Positions 14,401-29,239 of a stretch of DNA of 64,000 nt are shown piece by piece. A program made the translations under genes and the position numbers. A model generated the notes under the pieces. That model saw only the letters and a list, made by a program, of their open reading frames with translations. It was not told where the DNA came from and searched no databases. Numbering within the stretch: position 1 is the first letter of the stretch; the number at the start of each line of letters is the position of its first letter. Source of the DNA: Aquarana catesbeiana (Eukaryota > Chordata > Amphibia > Anura > Ranidae); the NCBI RefSeq assembly GCF_042186555.1, contig NC_133332.1, positions 235,152,515-235,216,514 on the forward strand. The letters are read 5' to 3'.

Positions 14401-17400
14401 GGAATTCCAGTTAAAACTTCTTTTTTTGTTTTAAATAGAGTCTGGAAGGGTTAGAATCTCTGTCAGGTTTTTCTTAGCAGTGTTAAATTAGTCGATTAAA
14501 ACGACTAAAACATTTTAGTTGACTAAATGAATACTATTTTAGTTGACTAAAAAACGACTAAAACGAAAACAATTGAGATGACTAAAATACGACTAAAACT
14601 AAAAGCCATTTTAGGCAAAAGACTAAAATGAGACTAAAACTAAAATGCCATTTTAGTCAAAAGACTATGACTAAAACTAAATTGCAATTACTGAAATGTA
14701 CTGGAGATTTAGTCGACTAAATACGACTAAAACTAAAACAATTGCAGAAGACTAAAAAGGGACTAAAATTAAAATGCCATTTTAGTCCTAAGACTAAAAT
14801 TAACACTGTTTCTTAGCATATTTTTTTTATAAGATTTTAAGTGGCAGTAAAGGCAAACATCTTTTTTTTTTTTTTTTTTTACCTTAATGCGTTCTCTGAA
14901 TTAGGGTAAAAAAAACCTCATAACGTCAGCTCCCCCCCCCCCCCAGCCCCCCTTAAATACTTACTTGAGAAAAAAATTGCCATCACTTTAAACCTAGCCT
15001 GTGCAGATATTTCAGATGATACTAATGTTACAAAAAACACATGCTATGTGTTTACTTTAGGGCACATGGGCAGAAAGAATACCGCTTTTAGAGGGATGTT
15101 TCTGTTTGTTTTTTTGTTTTTTTTAATGGTTTTATTAGACATTGTGGTGTTTAGATTCATGTTTTAGAGCAGCGTTTAGGTGCATAAAAAATGCCCTCAA
15201 TCTGCGCTCAAAGAGACTGGCGTAATTTACGCATATATTCGCACATATAAGCATACTTTAGATCTAGTGGCTAGAAAAAATCAATATTGTAGCCATTAGA
15301 ATTAAATTACCTGCATACTCCTTGCGTGCATGAATGTGTTAAATAAATGCATCAGTGTGTCTAAATATGCACCAGACCAATCATTTTTTTTTAAAAAAAG
15401 CGTAAATGGGATTATTTGAAAATGTCCATGTGCATGCAGCCTTAAGCTAAAATTTAAGTATGGCAAACTTTACGTAGTTACATTTTCCAACTTGGACCAA
15501 TGTAAGTATACCTGTGGGATCCCTGTGGAAGCTGGAAATCACTGTATTGGGCACCACTCCTACAGTCATCTCCACAAGCTTCCAGGTCCAATGCCAAGCA
15601 GTTGCCCTGCTGCATTGCGAACACAGGAGGTTATTCACTCGGCACAGGTGCCTTTCAGAGAGCACGTTGCGTTTGAAGTGGAGATTGTGACATTATCACC
15701 CTGCCTCTTCACCTCATCCAATCAGAGAATGCTTTGCAGTGATTTACAGCTTCCATAGGGATCCCATTGGTATGGTACATAACTATGTTGGTTCAAGTTG
15801 GACCAATATAACCGTAAAAATTGCCATACGGAAACATCAGCTTTAAACAGATAATATTTTTTTTTTTGTGCATATACTTTTTGTAGATTGGCTATGTCAT
15901 ACTGTACAACATAGTGAGTAGAACAAGAACAGTTATTAGTAATAACCAAATGAGCCAATAAATACCAGATAGTAGTGTTTTTTTTTCATCCTATCTGCTG
16001 ACCATACCATTTGTCACATCCTGTTTATTGCCATGTTTTTTTTTTCCATCTAATGGTATTTAAGCCATCTGATGGGTTGTGCTTTCTGTTTCTTCACCAT
16101 TGTGGGTGCTTATGTAGATTTACTTTTACTGACTTTCAGATTGTATGTCCTTCCTCTACCTCTTGGTCTCCATTAAAAAAATCTCAAGTCTGCCCTGGTT
16201 ACTTTTTAGTTTTTCCATAGAGTACCAAGGTGTATAACAGAACAGACCTATGATTTTCTTTAATTGTTTTTGGAATAATTTGACCACTAAGACTAAGTTT
16301 TAAATAATCAGGTGGTGAGTAAGTCTTTGAATGGGATTTACTGAAATTTGGTGCAGATAACCAATCAGTTTCTAGGTTTTATTTTCAGTTCAAGTTAGAA
16401 GCTGATTGGTTACTATGCACAGCTGCACCAGATTCTGTGTGCATCGGTTTTAGTAAATCTCCCCCTATGTGTTGGATCATGTTTGGTTTGTCTAATAGCA
16501 TGGCCTGTGTAGCAGCGATTCTCTGTCTGTTTTTTTCTTTTTAATCTGTGACACCATTGAGTGGGTTTTATTTCACTTCCTGTGTAGACTCTGGGACAAG
16601 AAGTGAGCATAATCTCTCTAATCGGGACACGGATAGCAATAACATTTTTTGTTTTGAATTGGATAGGCAAAGGTTCATTCCTTTGTAAGGTTATTGTTGC
16701 TTTGTTCCCTTTGGGCAGATTCCTCTTATTTCCTGTGTGCACACAGTTATGGGAAGTAATGTAAACTTGATCCAGCAGGGATGCAAACAGGAAAAACTCA
16801 AATAATCTGGGCTAGAGTTACACTTTAAAAGTATAACTAGTATCTCTGGATTGTTTATTGTAATATAGTCTATAACTTTGATTTTCTCCCTTACAGAAGC
16901 CTGGATTTTATGAGCCTTGTCAAGGAGCCATTCAGTGAGTTCTTGTTTAGTTCTTCCAATGTAAGGTTAATTATCATTGTCCAATACAAACCATAGGAAT
17001 CCCACTATAAAGGCCTCCATCAAGGCCTTGACTATTCCAGGTCCATTGTCAATACCTGTTGAGTGTGGTTGCACTGGGTGGAAAAAATTATGGGGCCTAT
17101 TTAATAATGTTTTCAGCAAAAATGTGTGAATTTTTCACATAAAATTCAATTAAGAAACATTGATACATAGATCCTTGTTTGCCTCCAGTTATAAAACTAC
17201 AGAATAACATGACTTTTTTCAGCAAGAATGCGAGAGAACGTAGTCCCGGTACCTCCATCACTGAATACATGCAAGGGGTGCTGGGGTGTCCTGAAGGGTC
17301 TACTGATACTGGTTGCTGGGGATCTATTTTAGCTGGAGGGGACCCATTTTTGCACAGGGGTTCTATAGTTGCTAGGGAAGTCTATTGTTACTGGTGGGGG

Positions 17401-20400
17401 ATCTATTATTGCTGGGGAAGTCTATTGTTACTAGTGGGGCATCTATTGTTGCTGGGGGTGGGTCTTAGGTTGCTAGGGGGTCAGTTGTTCCTGGGAGAGA
17501 TCGACGGTTGTTGTATATGTTTTGCTTGGGAATATTTTGCTGCAGGTGGTCAATTTGTTGTTTTTTTGCGGGATATATTGTTGCTGGAGATTTTATTGTT
17601 GTTGCTGGCTGCAGGTGATCTATTTTACTGTTTTTCTTGTTAACATACAAATTATTTGGTACCATAAAAACCCCTTTCACACTGCCAGCGTTTTTCAGAC
17701 GCTACAGCGCTGAAAATAGCGCCTGTATAGCACCTGAAAAAAGCGGCTATATTCACTCCAGTGTGAAAGCCTGAGGGCTTTCACACTGGAGCGGTGCGCT
17801 GGCAGGGCGTCACAAAAAGTCCTGCCAGCAGCTTCTTTGGAGCGGTGAAGGAGCGGTGAACTCACCGCTCCTCCATCGCTGCTTCCCATTGAAATCATTG
17901 GGGCAGCGCTGCGACACCACCGGCAAAACGCCGCTCCGGCAGCGTTTTGCAGGCGGATTTAACCCCTTTTCGGCCGCTAAAACGATGGTAAAGTGGCGCT
18001 AAAAATAGCGCTGCTTTACCGCCGATGCCCCCCCGTGGCTCGGTGTGAAAGCCGTCAAAATGATACTTGGTTCTGTATTCTCTATAAAGTACTGGGAGGT
18101 GGGCAGGGGGTGGGACCAGGAAACGGTCCTTGGTGGTGGGTAGGGGCGGAGGTGACTCATAAAGAGGAAGTTTGTGCACCTATTCTTTGAGGAAAAAAAG
18201 CCCTGCATAATAATAATGTACATGTAAAAACACTTTTTTTTACACAACTCATCACATTAGCGTAATAAATACATGTATACACTTATTGCCTCCTCTATAA
18301 CCTCTGACATCACTTTAAATTGTCCTATTTTATATCTGCAAAGCAGAACACAAAACAAGGAAAAAATGGATTTTATAGGTGCTACCTCTAAGGAAATAAC
18401 ATAGCACATTCAAATACTCATAAAAGTGTTTATGGACATATCATGTCTATTCTATAATACATATTATACACAGGTATAGAATACCTCTGATTACTTGCCC
18501 AAAAATGTTCAAGACATTTCAATACACATAATTAAAACAAATATCAATACAGTATAACAGCAGCAATCATTAATATTCCATTTGAGCAAGATCAAGACTC
18601 GATGGGTTTAGCAACTATCTTCTTTAGGAGTTCAAACGTAATGTTAAATATTTTTTTGAATTACATATTATTCAACAGTACCTCTGGACTCCCGATGAAG
18701 CTAGTTGTGAAACGTGTCAAGCAGTGGCAGCTAGTGCTATATATTTTTTTCGGAGGGGCTGCAATACGTACGACCCTACCCCTGGCGGTCGGTTGGGTCT
18801 CCTGCAATCCCCCCCCGGTCAGTTGGCTGGTCCCTGCACTTACCCCCATTTAGGTCGCGGGCTTCCTCTGGGCGGCGGCTTCACCCTGTGTCTTCTCCTT
18901 CCTCTGCTTCACGGCGGCACGGCTTCCCCTGTGTCTCCTCCTCGGCAGCCAATAGGATCACTTCTCCTCTTGGCCATTTGGGTCTCTGGACCCGCTTCCT
19001 GAGCTGGGAGGAGAATCAGGAAGACAATAGCAAATATTGATTCTCTATTGTCACACAACTGGGTGGGCTCGGGGTGTAGTGCTCTGCGCCCCGAGTCCAC
19101 CCTTTTTTGAAGCCAATTAGAGCCTCAGACTCTAATCACATGCTTCTAAGTAAAAAAAAAAAACCCCCATTGGAATCCATGCATCCGGCGCCCAGCACGT
19201 AAATTAGGGGCCGGGCGCATGGATTAGGGGGGCGGCGCCCCAGCGCCTTGTATGGATGGGCCCCCGCTGGTGTCAAGTCTTGATCTTGCCTGAATGGAAA
19301 TTTAATGCTTGATGCTGTAATGCTGTATTGATATTTATTTTAATCATGTGTAGTGAAATGTAGTAATCAGAGGTTTTCTATACCTGTGTATAATATGTAT
19401 TACACACTAGGCATGGTATATAACCAGCTATAAGCGTTTTTAATGTAAATTTATTTTTAAAAATAGTTGTCAATAAACACTTTTTATCAATATTTCAATG
19501 TGTTTTGCTGTTTCCTTGGAGTTTGAACCTATAAAATCCCTTTGCTGATGTTTGTACATGAAAGCAAAAAATTTTATATCTAATAGACAAATACTGTTCT
19601 GTATCCAGTGGAGTGAAGGACTGGTCCACATTTTTGTTTGCATGCGATTCAAAATATGAAAAACCAAATATTTAAAAAAATATATATTAAAAACCAAGGT
19701 CTGATAGAATATCTGTGATCAAATGACCCAATTCTGTATTTAGCCACTTAGCACAAATCGCCATCTTTGTAGCTGCCATAACCCCAGTATTTTCAACAAC
19801 GGCAAGCGGCACTCTTTCAGATATAAGTGGTCTCCGCGGCAGATTTGCCGTAAGATCACTTATATCGGGGGCGGGAGAGGCTGCCCCCTTTCGCCACGTT
19901 TTTGGTCATCGGTCAGCGGAGACAATCGCGTCCTTCCCCCTGACAAGCATGTAGCTGAGTGAGGGAAACATGGCCCCCGCTCGGCTCCATAACATTGAAT
20001 GGCACAAGCGACGTCAATTGTCACTTCTGCCCAATGGTCTTAAAGGGGAAATTTTATTTTTGTTTGCAAAAAAAAAAAAAAATTACATTTAATTGTTTTT
20101 TTTTTTTTTTTATTGCATTTTAGTGTAAATTTTAGATCTGTGGTCTTTTTGACCCCAGATCTCACATTTAAGAGGTCCTGTCATGCTTTTTTTTCTATTA
20201 CAAGGGATGTCTACATTCCTTGTAATAGGAATAAAAGTGACCCAAATTTATTTTTTAAAAGTACAGTGTAAAAATAAAAAAATAAAAAGTAAGATTAATA
20301 AGAAAAAAAAAAGTTTAAAGCGCCCAAGCGCCCTGTCCCGCCGAGCTCGCAGGCAGAAGTGATTGCATACGTAAGTCGCGCCCGCATAAAAACGGTGTTC

Positions 20401-23400
20401 AAACTACACATGTGAGGTATCGCTGTGATCGTTAGAGTGAGAGCAATCATTTTAGCACTAGACCTCCTCTCTAACTCTAAACATGTAACCTGTAGAAATT
20501 TTAAAAACATCGCCTATAGAGATTTTTAAGGGTCAAAGTTTGTCTCCATTCCACGAGCAGGCGCAATTTTGAAGCATGATATGTTGGGTATCAATTTACT
20601 CAGCGTAACATTATCTTTCACAATATAAAAAAAAAATAGGCTAACTTTACTGTTGTCTTATTTTTTAAGTAAAAAAAACTGTAATTTTTCCAAAAAAATT
20701 GCGCTTGTAAGACCGCTGCGCAAATACGGTGTGACATATAGTATTGCAACGACCACCATTTTATTCTCTAGGGTGTCTTAAAAAAAGATATATAATGTTT
20801 GGGGGTTCTAAGTAATTTTCTAGCAAAAAAAACGATTTTAACTTGTAAACACTAAGCGTCAAAAAGAGGCTGGGTCCTTAAGTAGTTAATAAGTGTGGCT
20901 TTCCTATTACTGTGCTTAGGGCAGTGTTTCTCAACTCCAGTCCTCAAGGCACCCCAACAGGTCATGTTTTCAGGCTGTCCATTATTTTGCACAGGTGATT
21001 TGATCAGTTTCACTGCCTTAGTAATTACCACAGCCGTTTCATCTGAGGGAAATCCTGAAAACATGACCTATTGAGGCGCCTTGAGGACTGGAGTTGAGAA
21101 ACACTGGCTTAGGGACTCAGCAAACTTCTAAAACGCCGAATGCATTAACATTCTGTAACCCCAACAGAGGCCGTGAGGCTGGATATCATCGTGTTTTAGT
21201 CCATTATTACCCAGAAAATTCCGGGGAGGTGACTGTGAAAGCCAACAGCATTGTATACATCCTGAATAAAGATGGGGACTGGGCTACTGCCATCCACGAC
21301 GGTCAAGTAAGTAAAGAAAAAATATAATGGGACTTTGTGTTGACACAAGACCAGTATGGACCCAGAATTAGATTTATTTTTTCATGTTGTTTGCATGCAT
21401 GCTAAGTACTGAGTAAGTGTAACCCTTAGGAGTGTTACCTCTCTCTCAGATCACAGTACTTCCCCTAAGAGTGCTTTAATCTTTTTTTTCTAAACAGACA
21501 GAACCATCTTTATTTAGGCATCATCCAAAGTCCACATGAACTTCCTGGACTGAGATGATTCAGAGATGAATGGAGCATATAAATTCTGGTGCCTGTGCAG
21601 TTTTTGGCTGTGTTTATAAATGTCTGGTACAGATCTGCCTCCTCCTGCAGTCTCACCTTGTTAGTTGCTGCACATTTACAGTGAGCGATCACTGTGGGGG
21701 GGGGGGTGACTGAGGAAATGCCTCTTGGTGCAGCAGGCGTATGTCATCGTCTTATCCTGGGCAGGGAATTGATTGAAGCTGGAGGGTTTTTCAATAAGAG
21801 AAGATTCAGCCTGTTGCTGCATATTGTGAGAGGTCAGGGATATAGACAAGGCATTCAGCAGTTTCCAGCTGTGTATATGCGTGCGTATATATATCTTCAT
21901 CATTTTTTGTTGTCTCTTACAGAAAATCCTCATTCCCACCAATTTTCTGGAACCAATAAATGCTCCTAAAGCTGATATGACGGTAATTAATTTACAGTTT
22001 TATTTGACGTGCACAGTTCTAACATAGATCAAGAATGCTTGATTGCACAAGTGTATTAAAAGATAAGTCCACCCAAATAAAATTTTAGTACAAAACACAA
22101 ACCATACACCGCTCAGGCTATCGAGGTGCAATGTCTCTCCAGGTGCTGGCCCCGGCTCACCACTGTTTGCTGAAGTATGTAGAAAGAAGAAAGTGGCCAC
22201 ACACTGGAATGAGATGTTAGCATGAAAGAAATCTTTATTGTTGTATGCCAGACAGACAACACAGGACCAATGTTAATGTTTCACACGGATATACCGTGCT
22301 TGCTCACAACATTGGTATGACTTCAGTATCGGTAGTTTATAGGGTACACCCTTATCGAGCCGCACCCAAAACAACCCATGTCAAAGAAACAGCTGATACA
22401 CATGAACAATCAGACATATGGGTTAAAAGCATTTTATAATCTAACTATTGAAAGAACACATAGAGAATTATGGATGCTGTACACCCCAATAGTGTAGCAA
22501 GAAACATTGGAAAATCCCAGGGTTTTTTTAGCAGCGAAAATAATATATCAATATCATTATAAAAAAGTATTTATTGTACAAATATTTAAATCACACAAAA
22601 ATTTCTTAAAATATGACCTCTGGTTACAAACATCCTCAGTTTGGCCCATTGGCCATAGCGACAATAATACAGGCAGGTACACAGAATGAACGTATTGATC
22701 CTGCCCAAAAAAATGCCCCAACACGTTTCGACCAAATAAGCCATAGTCTTTTTGCAGGGGGACTGTATTGTCTATATTCAAAAACATATAATTTAGATAT
22801 CAAGGCAAATGTCATCAGTGAGTCTGTATGGACCCACGCCATATATAAATACCTTCTACAGATGGAAGACAGGGCTTGAAAACCAGAGAATAAAAGAACG
22901 CCCAAGATCCTTCTTAGGATGTGAACCAGGTCTTAGTGAAGGACCCAGTCAAATTTTGTTTGTATAGAAATTTTAAAAACAAAGTTTGCAACACCTACAT
23001 TTTTGCAATTAAAACACAGTGAAAACAAAAAAAACAAAGAGAAACTTAATTAAAATATGAATGCAACTTATAGACTAGACTCCAGGCAAATATTAAGAAA
23101 ATAGGCTTTAATAAAGGTATGTTTTTCAATAACAAAAAACAGTTAAGGTGCATTGCTAGGCAATACCTTTTATACGTATTGGATAGAGCAAGGAAGGGTT
23201 AAACCCTATGACAATTTTTTTTATTGTTGTCCGCATTGGAGAGATCCACCCCCTATGTGTACGGATGACCATTGTCATCTAGAAAGAAAGTGAGTGGAAA
23301 TTCAAAATGTTAGAGTTGGCTCTATATGGTAGAAAAAAAATCTCCCAATGGGGACACCTGTTCCAGGGACAACAGTATAAGGGTAAGTCCCCCACTTTGA

Positions 23401-26400
23401 GAGATTTCCTCTAAAGCTGGACATACACTTTTCAAATTTTAGCCAGTTCCTGAGGAAATTCGCTTAGACCCCTTTCACACTGCCAGCGCGGTCGCATTAG
23501 CAGTAAAGTGCCGCTAGTTTTAGAGCCGCTTTACCTCTGTTATAGCGGCGCTTTTAGGCCGCTAGTAGGGCGCTTTTAAAGCCGCTAGTGGCCCGAGGAA
23601 AGGGTTAAAACCGCCCACAAAGCTCCGCTGCCAATGCGCTTTGCAGGCGCTTCGGCAGCGCTGCCCATTGATTTCAATGGTAGGGGTGGTTTAGTAGCGG
23701 TGTAGGATTTTTTTTTTTTTTTCGGTCCTGCAAGCGCTCTGCCCCAGTGTGAAAGCACTCAGGCTTTCACACTGGGGAGGCTTGAGAGTCAGTTTTCAGG
23801 CACTATTTTTAGCGCTAAAACGCCTGAAAAGCACCTTCAGTGTGAAAGGGGTCTTAGTGGGTGACCCTGTCGGCTGCCTCCCATCAAACAACCCTCAGTT
23901 GAAAAATCAAAGAAGCTGGTCAGAAAATTGTTGTCTGAAAAGTGTGCCATTCCAATCAGATGCAGCCAGTGGCGTAGCGTGGGGGGTGCAGGGGGTGCCG
24001 TGGCCCCCCGATATTTAGGGGGGCGCCAGTATGTGTCACTGGCTGCCTCCTCCTAATTTCTAATTCTGTGTCCCCGGGCTCCGGCCGCCATGTTAAGTGT
24101 CCCGCGCCCTGTGATTGGGTGTATGGGGGTCATGTGAGGCGTAGGGCTGGCCTGTCCTCGATAGCTCCTGAAGTCCCGCCTCCGCACATGACCCCCCATA
24201 CGCCCAATCACAGGGCGCTGGACACTGAACATGGCAGCAAGCAGAGCGCAGGGGAGAGAAGAATGTAAGCCGCCGCTGTCTTCTCCTCCTCCGGATTGAT
24301 GCAGCCAGGATAAGAAGGTGAGTGAGAGTCTTGTTACTGGCCGGGGGGGGGGGACGAGAGAGAGAGACTGTAGGCAGGATAGTGTAGTGTAGTATAGTAT
24401 GGAGGTCAGTGTAGTGGTCACTATGGGGGGGCAGTGTAGTGGACAGTATAGTGGTTAGTGTAGTATAGTATAGTGGTTAGCATAGTGGTCAGTATAGTGT
24501 AGTTTAGTATGGAGGTCAGTGTAGTGTAGTATAGTGGTTAGTATGGTGGTTAGTGTAGTGGACAGTGGAGTGTAGTATAGTGGTTAGTGTAGTATGGTGG
24601 TCAGTATAGTGGTTAGTATAGTATACTGGTTAGTATAGTGGTCAGTATAGTGTAGTTTAGTATGGAGGTCAGTGTAGTGTAGTGGTCAGTGTTGTATGGT
24701 GGACAGTGTAGTATGGTGGACAGTGTAGTATAGTGGACAGTGTAGTGTAGTGGTTAGTATAGTGGACAGTATAGTGTAGTATAGTGGACAGTGTAGTATA
24801 GTGGACAGTGTAGTATGGTGGACAGTGTAGTATGGTGGTCAGTGTAGTATAGTGGACAGTGTAGTATAGTGGACAGTGTAGTATAGTGGACAGTGTAGTA
24901 TAGTATAGTGGTCAGTGTAGTGTAGTATGGTGGTCAGTATAGTGTAGTATAGTGGACAGTGTAGTGGTTAGTGTAGTGGACAGTACAGTATAGTGGACAG
25001 TGTAGTATAGTGGACAGTATAGTGTAGTATGGTGGTCAGTGTAGTATAGTGGACAGTGTAGTATGGTGGTCAGTGTAGTGTAGTATAGTGGTCAGTGTAG
25101 TATAGTGGTCAGTGTAGTATAGTGGACAGTGTAGTATGGTGGTCAGTGTAGTGTAGTATAGTGGTCAGTGTAGTATAGTGGTCAGTGTAGTATAGTGGAC
25201 AGTATAGTATAGTGGACAGTGTAGTATGGTGGACAGTGTAGTATGGTGGACAGTGTAGTATAGTGGACAGTGTAGTATAGTGGACAGTGTAGTATAGTGG
25301 TCAGTGTAGTGTAGTATAGTGGACAGTGTAGTATAGTGGTCAGTGTAGTGTAGTGGTCAGTGTAGTATAGTGGACAGTGTAGTATAGTGGTCAGTGTAGT
25401 ATAGTGGACAGTGTAGTATAGTGGTCAGTGTAGTGTAGTATAGTGGTCAGTGTAGTATGGTGGTCAGTATAGTGTAGTACAGTGGACAGTGTAGTATGGT
25501 GGTCAGTATAGTGTAGTATAGTGGTCAGTGTAGTATAGTGGACAGTGTAGTATAGGGGACAGTGTAGTATAGTGGTCAGTGTAGTATGGTGGTCAGTATA
25601 GTGTAGTATAGTGGTCATGGTAGTATGGTGGTCAGTATAGTGTAGTATAGTGGACAGTGTAGTATGGTGGTCAGTATAGTGTAGTATAGTGGACAGTGTA
25701 GTATGGTGGTCAGTGTAGTGTAGTATAGTGGTCAGTGTAGTATAGTGGACAGTGTAGTATAGTGGTCAGTGTAGTGTAGTATAGTGGTCAGTGTAGTATG
25801 GTGGTCCGTATAGTGTAGTATAGTGGACAGTGTAGTATGGTGGTCAGTATAGTGTAGTATGGTGGTCAAGTGTAGTGTAGTATAGTGGTCAGTGTAATGT
25901 AGTATAGTGGACAGTGTAGTGTAGTATAGTGGACAGTGTAGTGTAGTATAGTGGTCAGTATAGTGGACAGTGTAGTATGGTGGTCAGTATAGTGGACAGT
26001 GTAGTGGTAAGTGTAATATAGTGGACAGTATAGTATAGTGATCAGTATAGTATAGTGGTCAGTATAGGAATCAGGTAGGTCAGTACTATTGTATTTGAAG
26101 GGACTCAGAGCCGGTTCACATTAGAAGCGGCACGACTTGCAGGTCGCCTCACCGAGGCGACCTGCACACAACTGCCGCGGCGACTTGCAAGACGACTTCT
26201 GTATAGAAGTCTATGCAAGTCGCCCCCAAAGTAGTACAGGAACCTTTCTTCTAAGTCGGAGCGACTTGCGTCGCTCCGATTAGAACGGTTCCATTGTACA
26301 GAACGGGAGGCGACTTGTCAGGCGGCTAGGTCGCCTGACAAGTCGCCCCCGTGTGAACCGGCTCTTAGGAATAGCTAAAAGTCCGCAGGTTAGGGGGGGC

Positions 26401-27540
26401 GCAAATTAATTGCCTTGCCCCGGGTGCTGACATCCCAAGCTACGCCACTGGATGCAGCCACTGTTTGTGTATTTTCACAGCTGGCGTGGCACAGCAAGAG
26501 ATTCATTCATTAGTGCTGTAAACAATCAATTTTTTTACATTTAGAATGCAATGTATGGCCAACTTACCTTCCTGTTGCATCTCTGCGACAGGAAGTAAAA
26601 GGAAATTTCTCTAATGGTACATATATACAGCCAAAAAATAACCTGTAAGGGTTTCTAAGCCTTCCCCCTCTATCCAAAACTGACATTAACACTAAACAAT
26701 ATGTTTCAAGATAGCATTTAAGAATCTAGACTCTAGTCATAAGAATCAAATGGTTCTTTTTACAACACTAAAACTAATCATATGATTGTAGTAAGAGGGC
26801 CTCACAACGTAGCACTACTTTCAGCTAGTGCACTGCAATAGCCAAATCCCTTATACTTGCAGAACAAAGGTTTGTTCATAAGGATCAAAAGTTTGGTGAC
26901 CTAGGAACACCTTTTACGTATCTTGTATATTAGGAAAGGTATTCCAAAACACACTTTCTGCAGGCCCCGTGTTGTCCCATGCATGAAGCTTGATGTACCA
27001 AAGTATCAGTTCAAAGATGTTATTCACATCACAGCAACCAGTAAAATTCAAACATGACTTGTATGGTTGGATCTAACTGGTGAAACATTAAGCAGAGAGA
27101 GCTTAGACTTCAAGAAGCAGACCCAATCTCTACACATGGGGTATTCTCTGGAATCAGACAGCGGTGGATAAAATGATTTTGGTAAAGTTACAGTTGTTAA
27201 CTTATGCACATTTGTAGAGTTTGCCATATTGTATTAACGATTCACTAGTTGATTTCACATCAGAATTTTTCTTATTTTGATAGAAAGTGAATAATGGAAT
27301 CCCTCTGCCACCCACAAAGATGCCCCCAACTAGGCCCAATGTAAAGCCAACGGGTAAGCTGTGAAACTTGTAATTTATTTTTTCTGCTGTGTTATGGCTA
27401 CCCCCCCTGACTTAAACTATATCTGTTTTCTCCAGGTAATCCATCACTAGATCTGGATGTACCAAAGAGACCTGCCCGTGACCTACCAGAACAAAAAGAG
27501 GTACTAAAGTATTGCAAGGAGCTGGTACTGTAACTTATTA

Positions 27541-27599
<59 letters not shown>

Positions 27600-29239
27600 T
27601 ATCTCACAAAAGTGAGTACACCCCTCACATTTTCGTAAATATTTTATTATATCTTTTCATTTGGCAACACTGAAGAAATTACACTTTGCTACAATGTAAA
27701 GTAGTGAGTGTACAGCTTGTATAAAAGTGTAAATTTTCTGTCCCCTCAAAATAACTCAACACACAGCCATTAATGTCTAAACTGCTAGCAACAAAAGTGA
27801 GTACACCCCTAAGTGAAAATGTCCAAATGTGGCCCAAAGTGTCAATATTTTGTGTGGCCACCATTATTTTCCAGCACTGCCTTAACCCTCTTGGGCATGG
27901 AGTTCACCAGAGCTTCACAGGTTGCCACTGGAGTCCTCTTCCACTCCTTCATGATGACATCACTTTCCTGGTGAATGTTAGAGACCTTGCGCTCTTCCAT
28001 CTTCTGTTTGAGGATGCGCCACAGATGCTTAATAGGGTTTAGGTCTGGAGACATTCTTGGCCAATCCATCACATTTACCCTCAGCTTCTTTAGCAAGGCA
28101 GTGGTCATCTTGAAGGTGTGTTTGGGGTCGTTATCATGTTGGAATACTGCCCTGCGGCCCATTCTCTGAAGGACGGGGATCATGCTCTGTTTCAGTATGT
28201 CACAGTACATGTTGGCATTCATGGTTCCCTTAATGAACTGTAGCTCTCCAGTGCCAGCAGCACTCATTCAGCCCCAGACCATGACACTCCCACCGCCATG
28301 CTTGACTGTAGGCAAGACACACTTGTCTTTGTAGTCTTCATCTGGTTGCTGCCACACACGCTTGACACCATCTGAACCAAATAAGTTTATCTTGGTCTCA
28401 TCAGACCACAGGACATTGTTCCAGTAATTCATGTCCTTAGTCTGCTTGTCTTCAGCAAACTATTTGCGGGCTTTCTTGTGCATCATCTTTAGAAGAGGCT
28501 TCCTTCTGGGACGACAGCCATGCAGACCAATTTGATGCCGTGTGCGGCGTTTGGTCTGAGCACTGACAGGCTGACCCCCCACCCCTTCAACCTCTGCAGC
28601 AATGCTGGCAGCACTCATACATCTATTTCCCAAAGACAACCTCTGGATATGACGCTGAGCACCTGCTTCTTTGATCGACCATGGCAAGGCCTGCTCTGAG
28701 TTGAACCTGGCCTGTTAAACCGCCACCGTGGTCTTGGCCACCGTGCTGAAGCTCAGTTTCAGGGTCTTGGCAATCTTCTTATAGCCTAGGCAATCTTTAT
28801 GTAGAGCAACAATTCTTTTTTTCAGATCCTCAGAGAGTTTTTTTGTCATGAGGTGCCATGTTGAACTTCCAGTGACCAGTATGAGAGAGTGAGAGCGATA
28901 ACACCAAATTTAACACACCTGCTCCCCATTCCCATCTGAGACCTTGTAACACTAACGAGTCAAATGACACCTGGGAGGGAAAATGGCTAATTGGGCCCAA
29001 TTTGGACATTTTCACTTAGGGGTGCACTCACTTTTGTTGCCAGTGGTTTAGACATTAATGGCTGTGTGCTGAGTTATGGGGGTAGCAAATTTACACTATT
29101 ATACAAGCTGTACATTCATTACTTTACATTGTAGCAAAGTGTAATTTCTTCAGTGTTGTCACATGAAAAGATATAATAAAATATTTACAAAAATGTGAGG
29201 GGTTACTCATTTTTGTGAGATACTGTGTGTGTATATATG

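Larger units (their letters stand above)
23967..26450. mobile_element. hAT element built around a 1.7-kb minisatellite
   Basis: TIRs CAGTGGCGTAGC and GCTACGCCACTG; exact 8-bp TSD GATGCAGC (23959-23966 and 26451-26458). CAGTGGCGTAGC is a classic hAT terminus. The 2484-bp element has no transposase; most of it is the minisatellite 24372-26090, followed by a nested MITE at 26107-26365. Confidence 0.5.

Noticed and set aside
17179..17643. 154-codon plus-strand ORF
   Set aside because: Driven by the degenerate GGGGATCTATTGTTGCTGGG minisatellite; low-complexity hydrophobic translation.
24372..26090. Regular direct repeats resembling a CRISPR array
   Set aside because: Units are contiguous 16-17 bp words without unique spacers, in vertebrate DNA, inside a hAT element.
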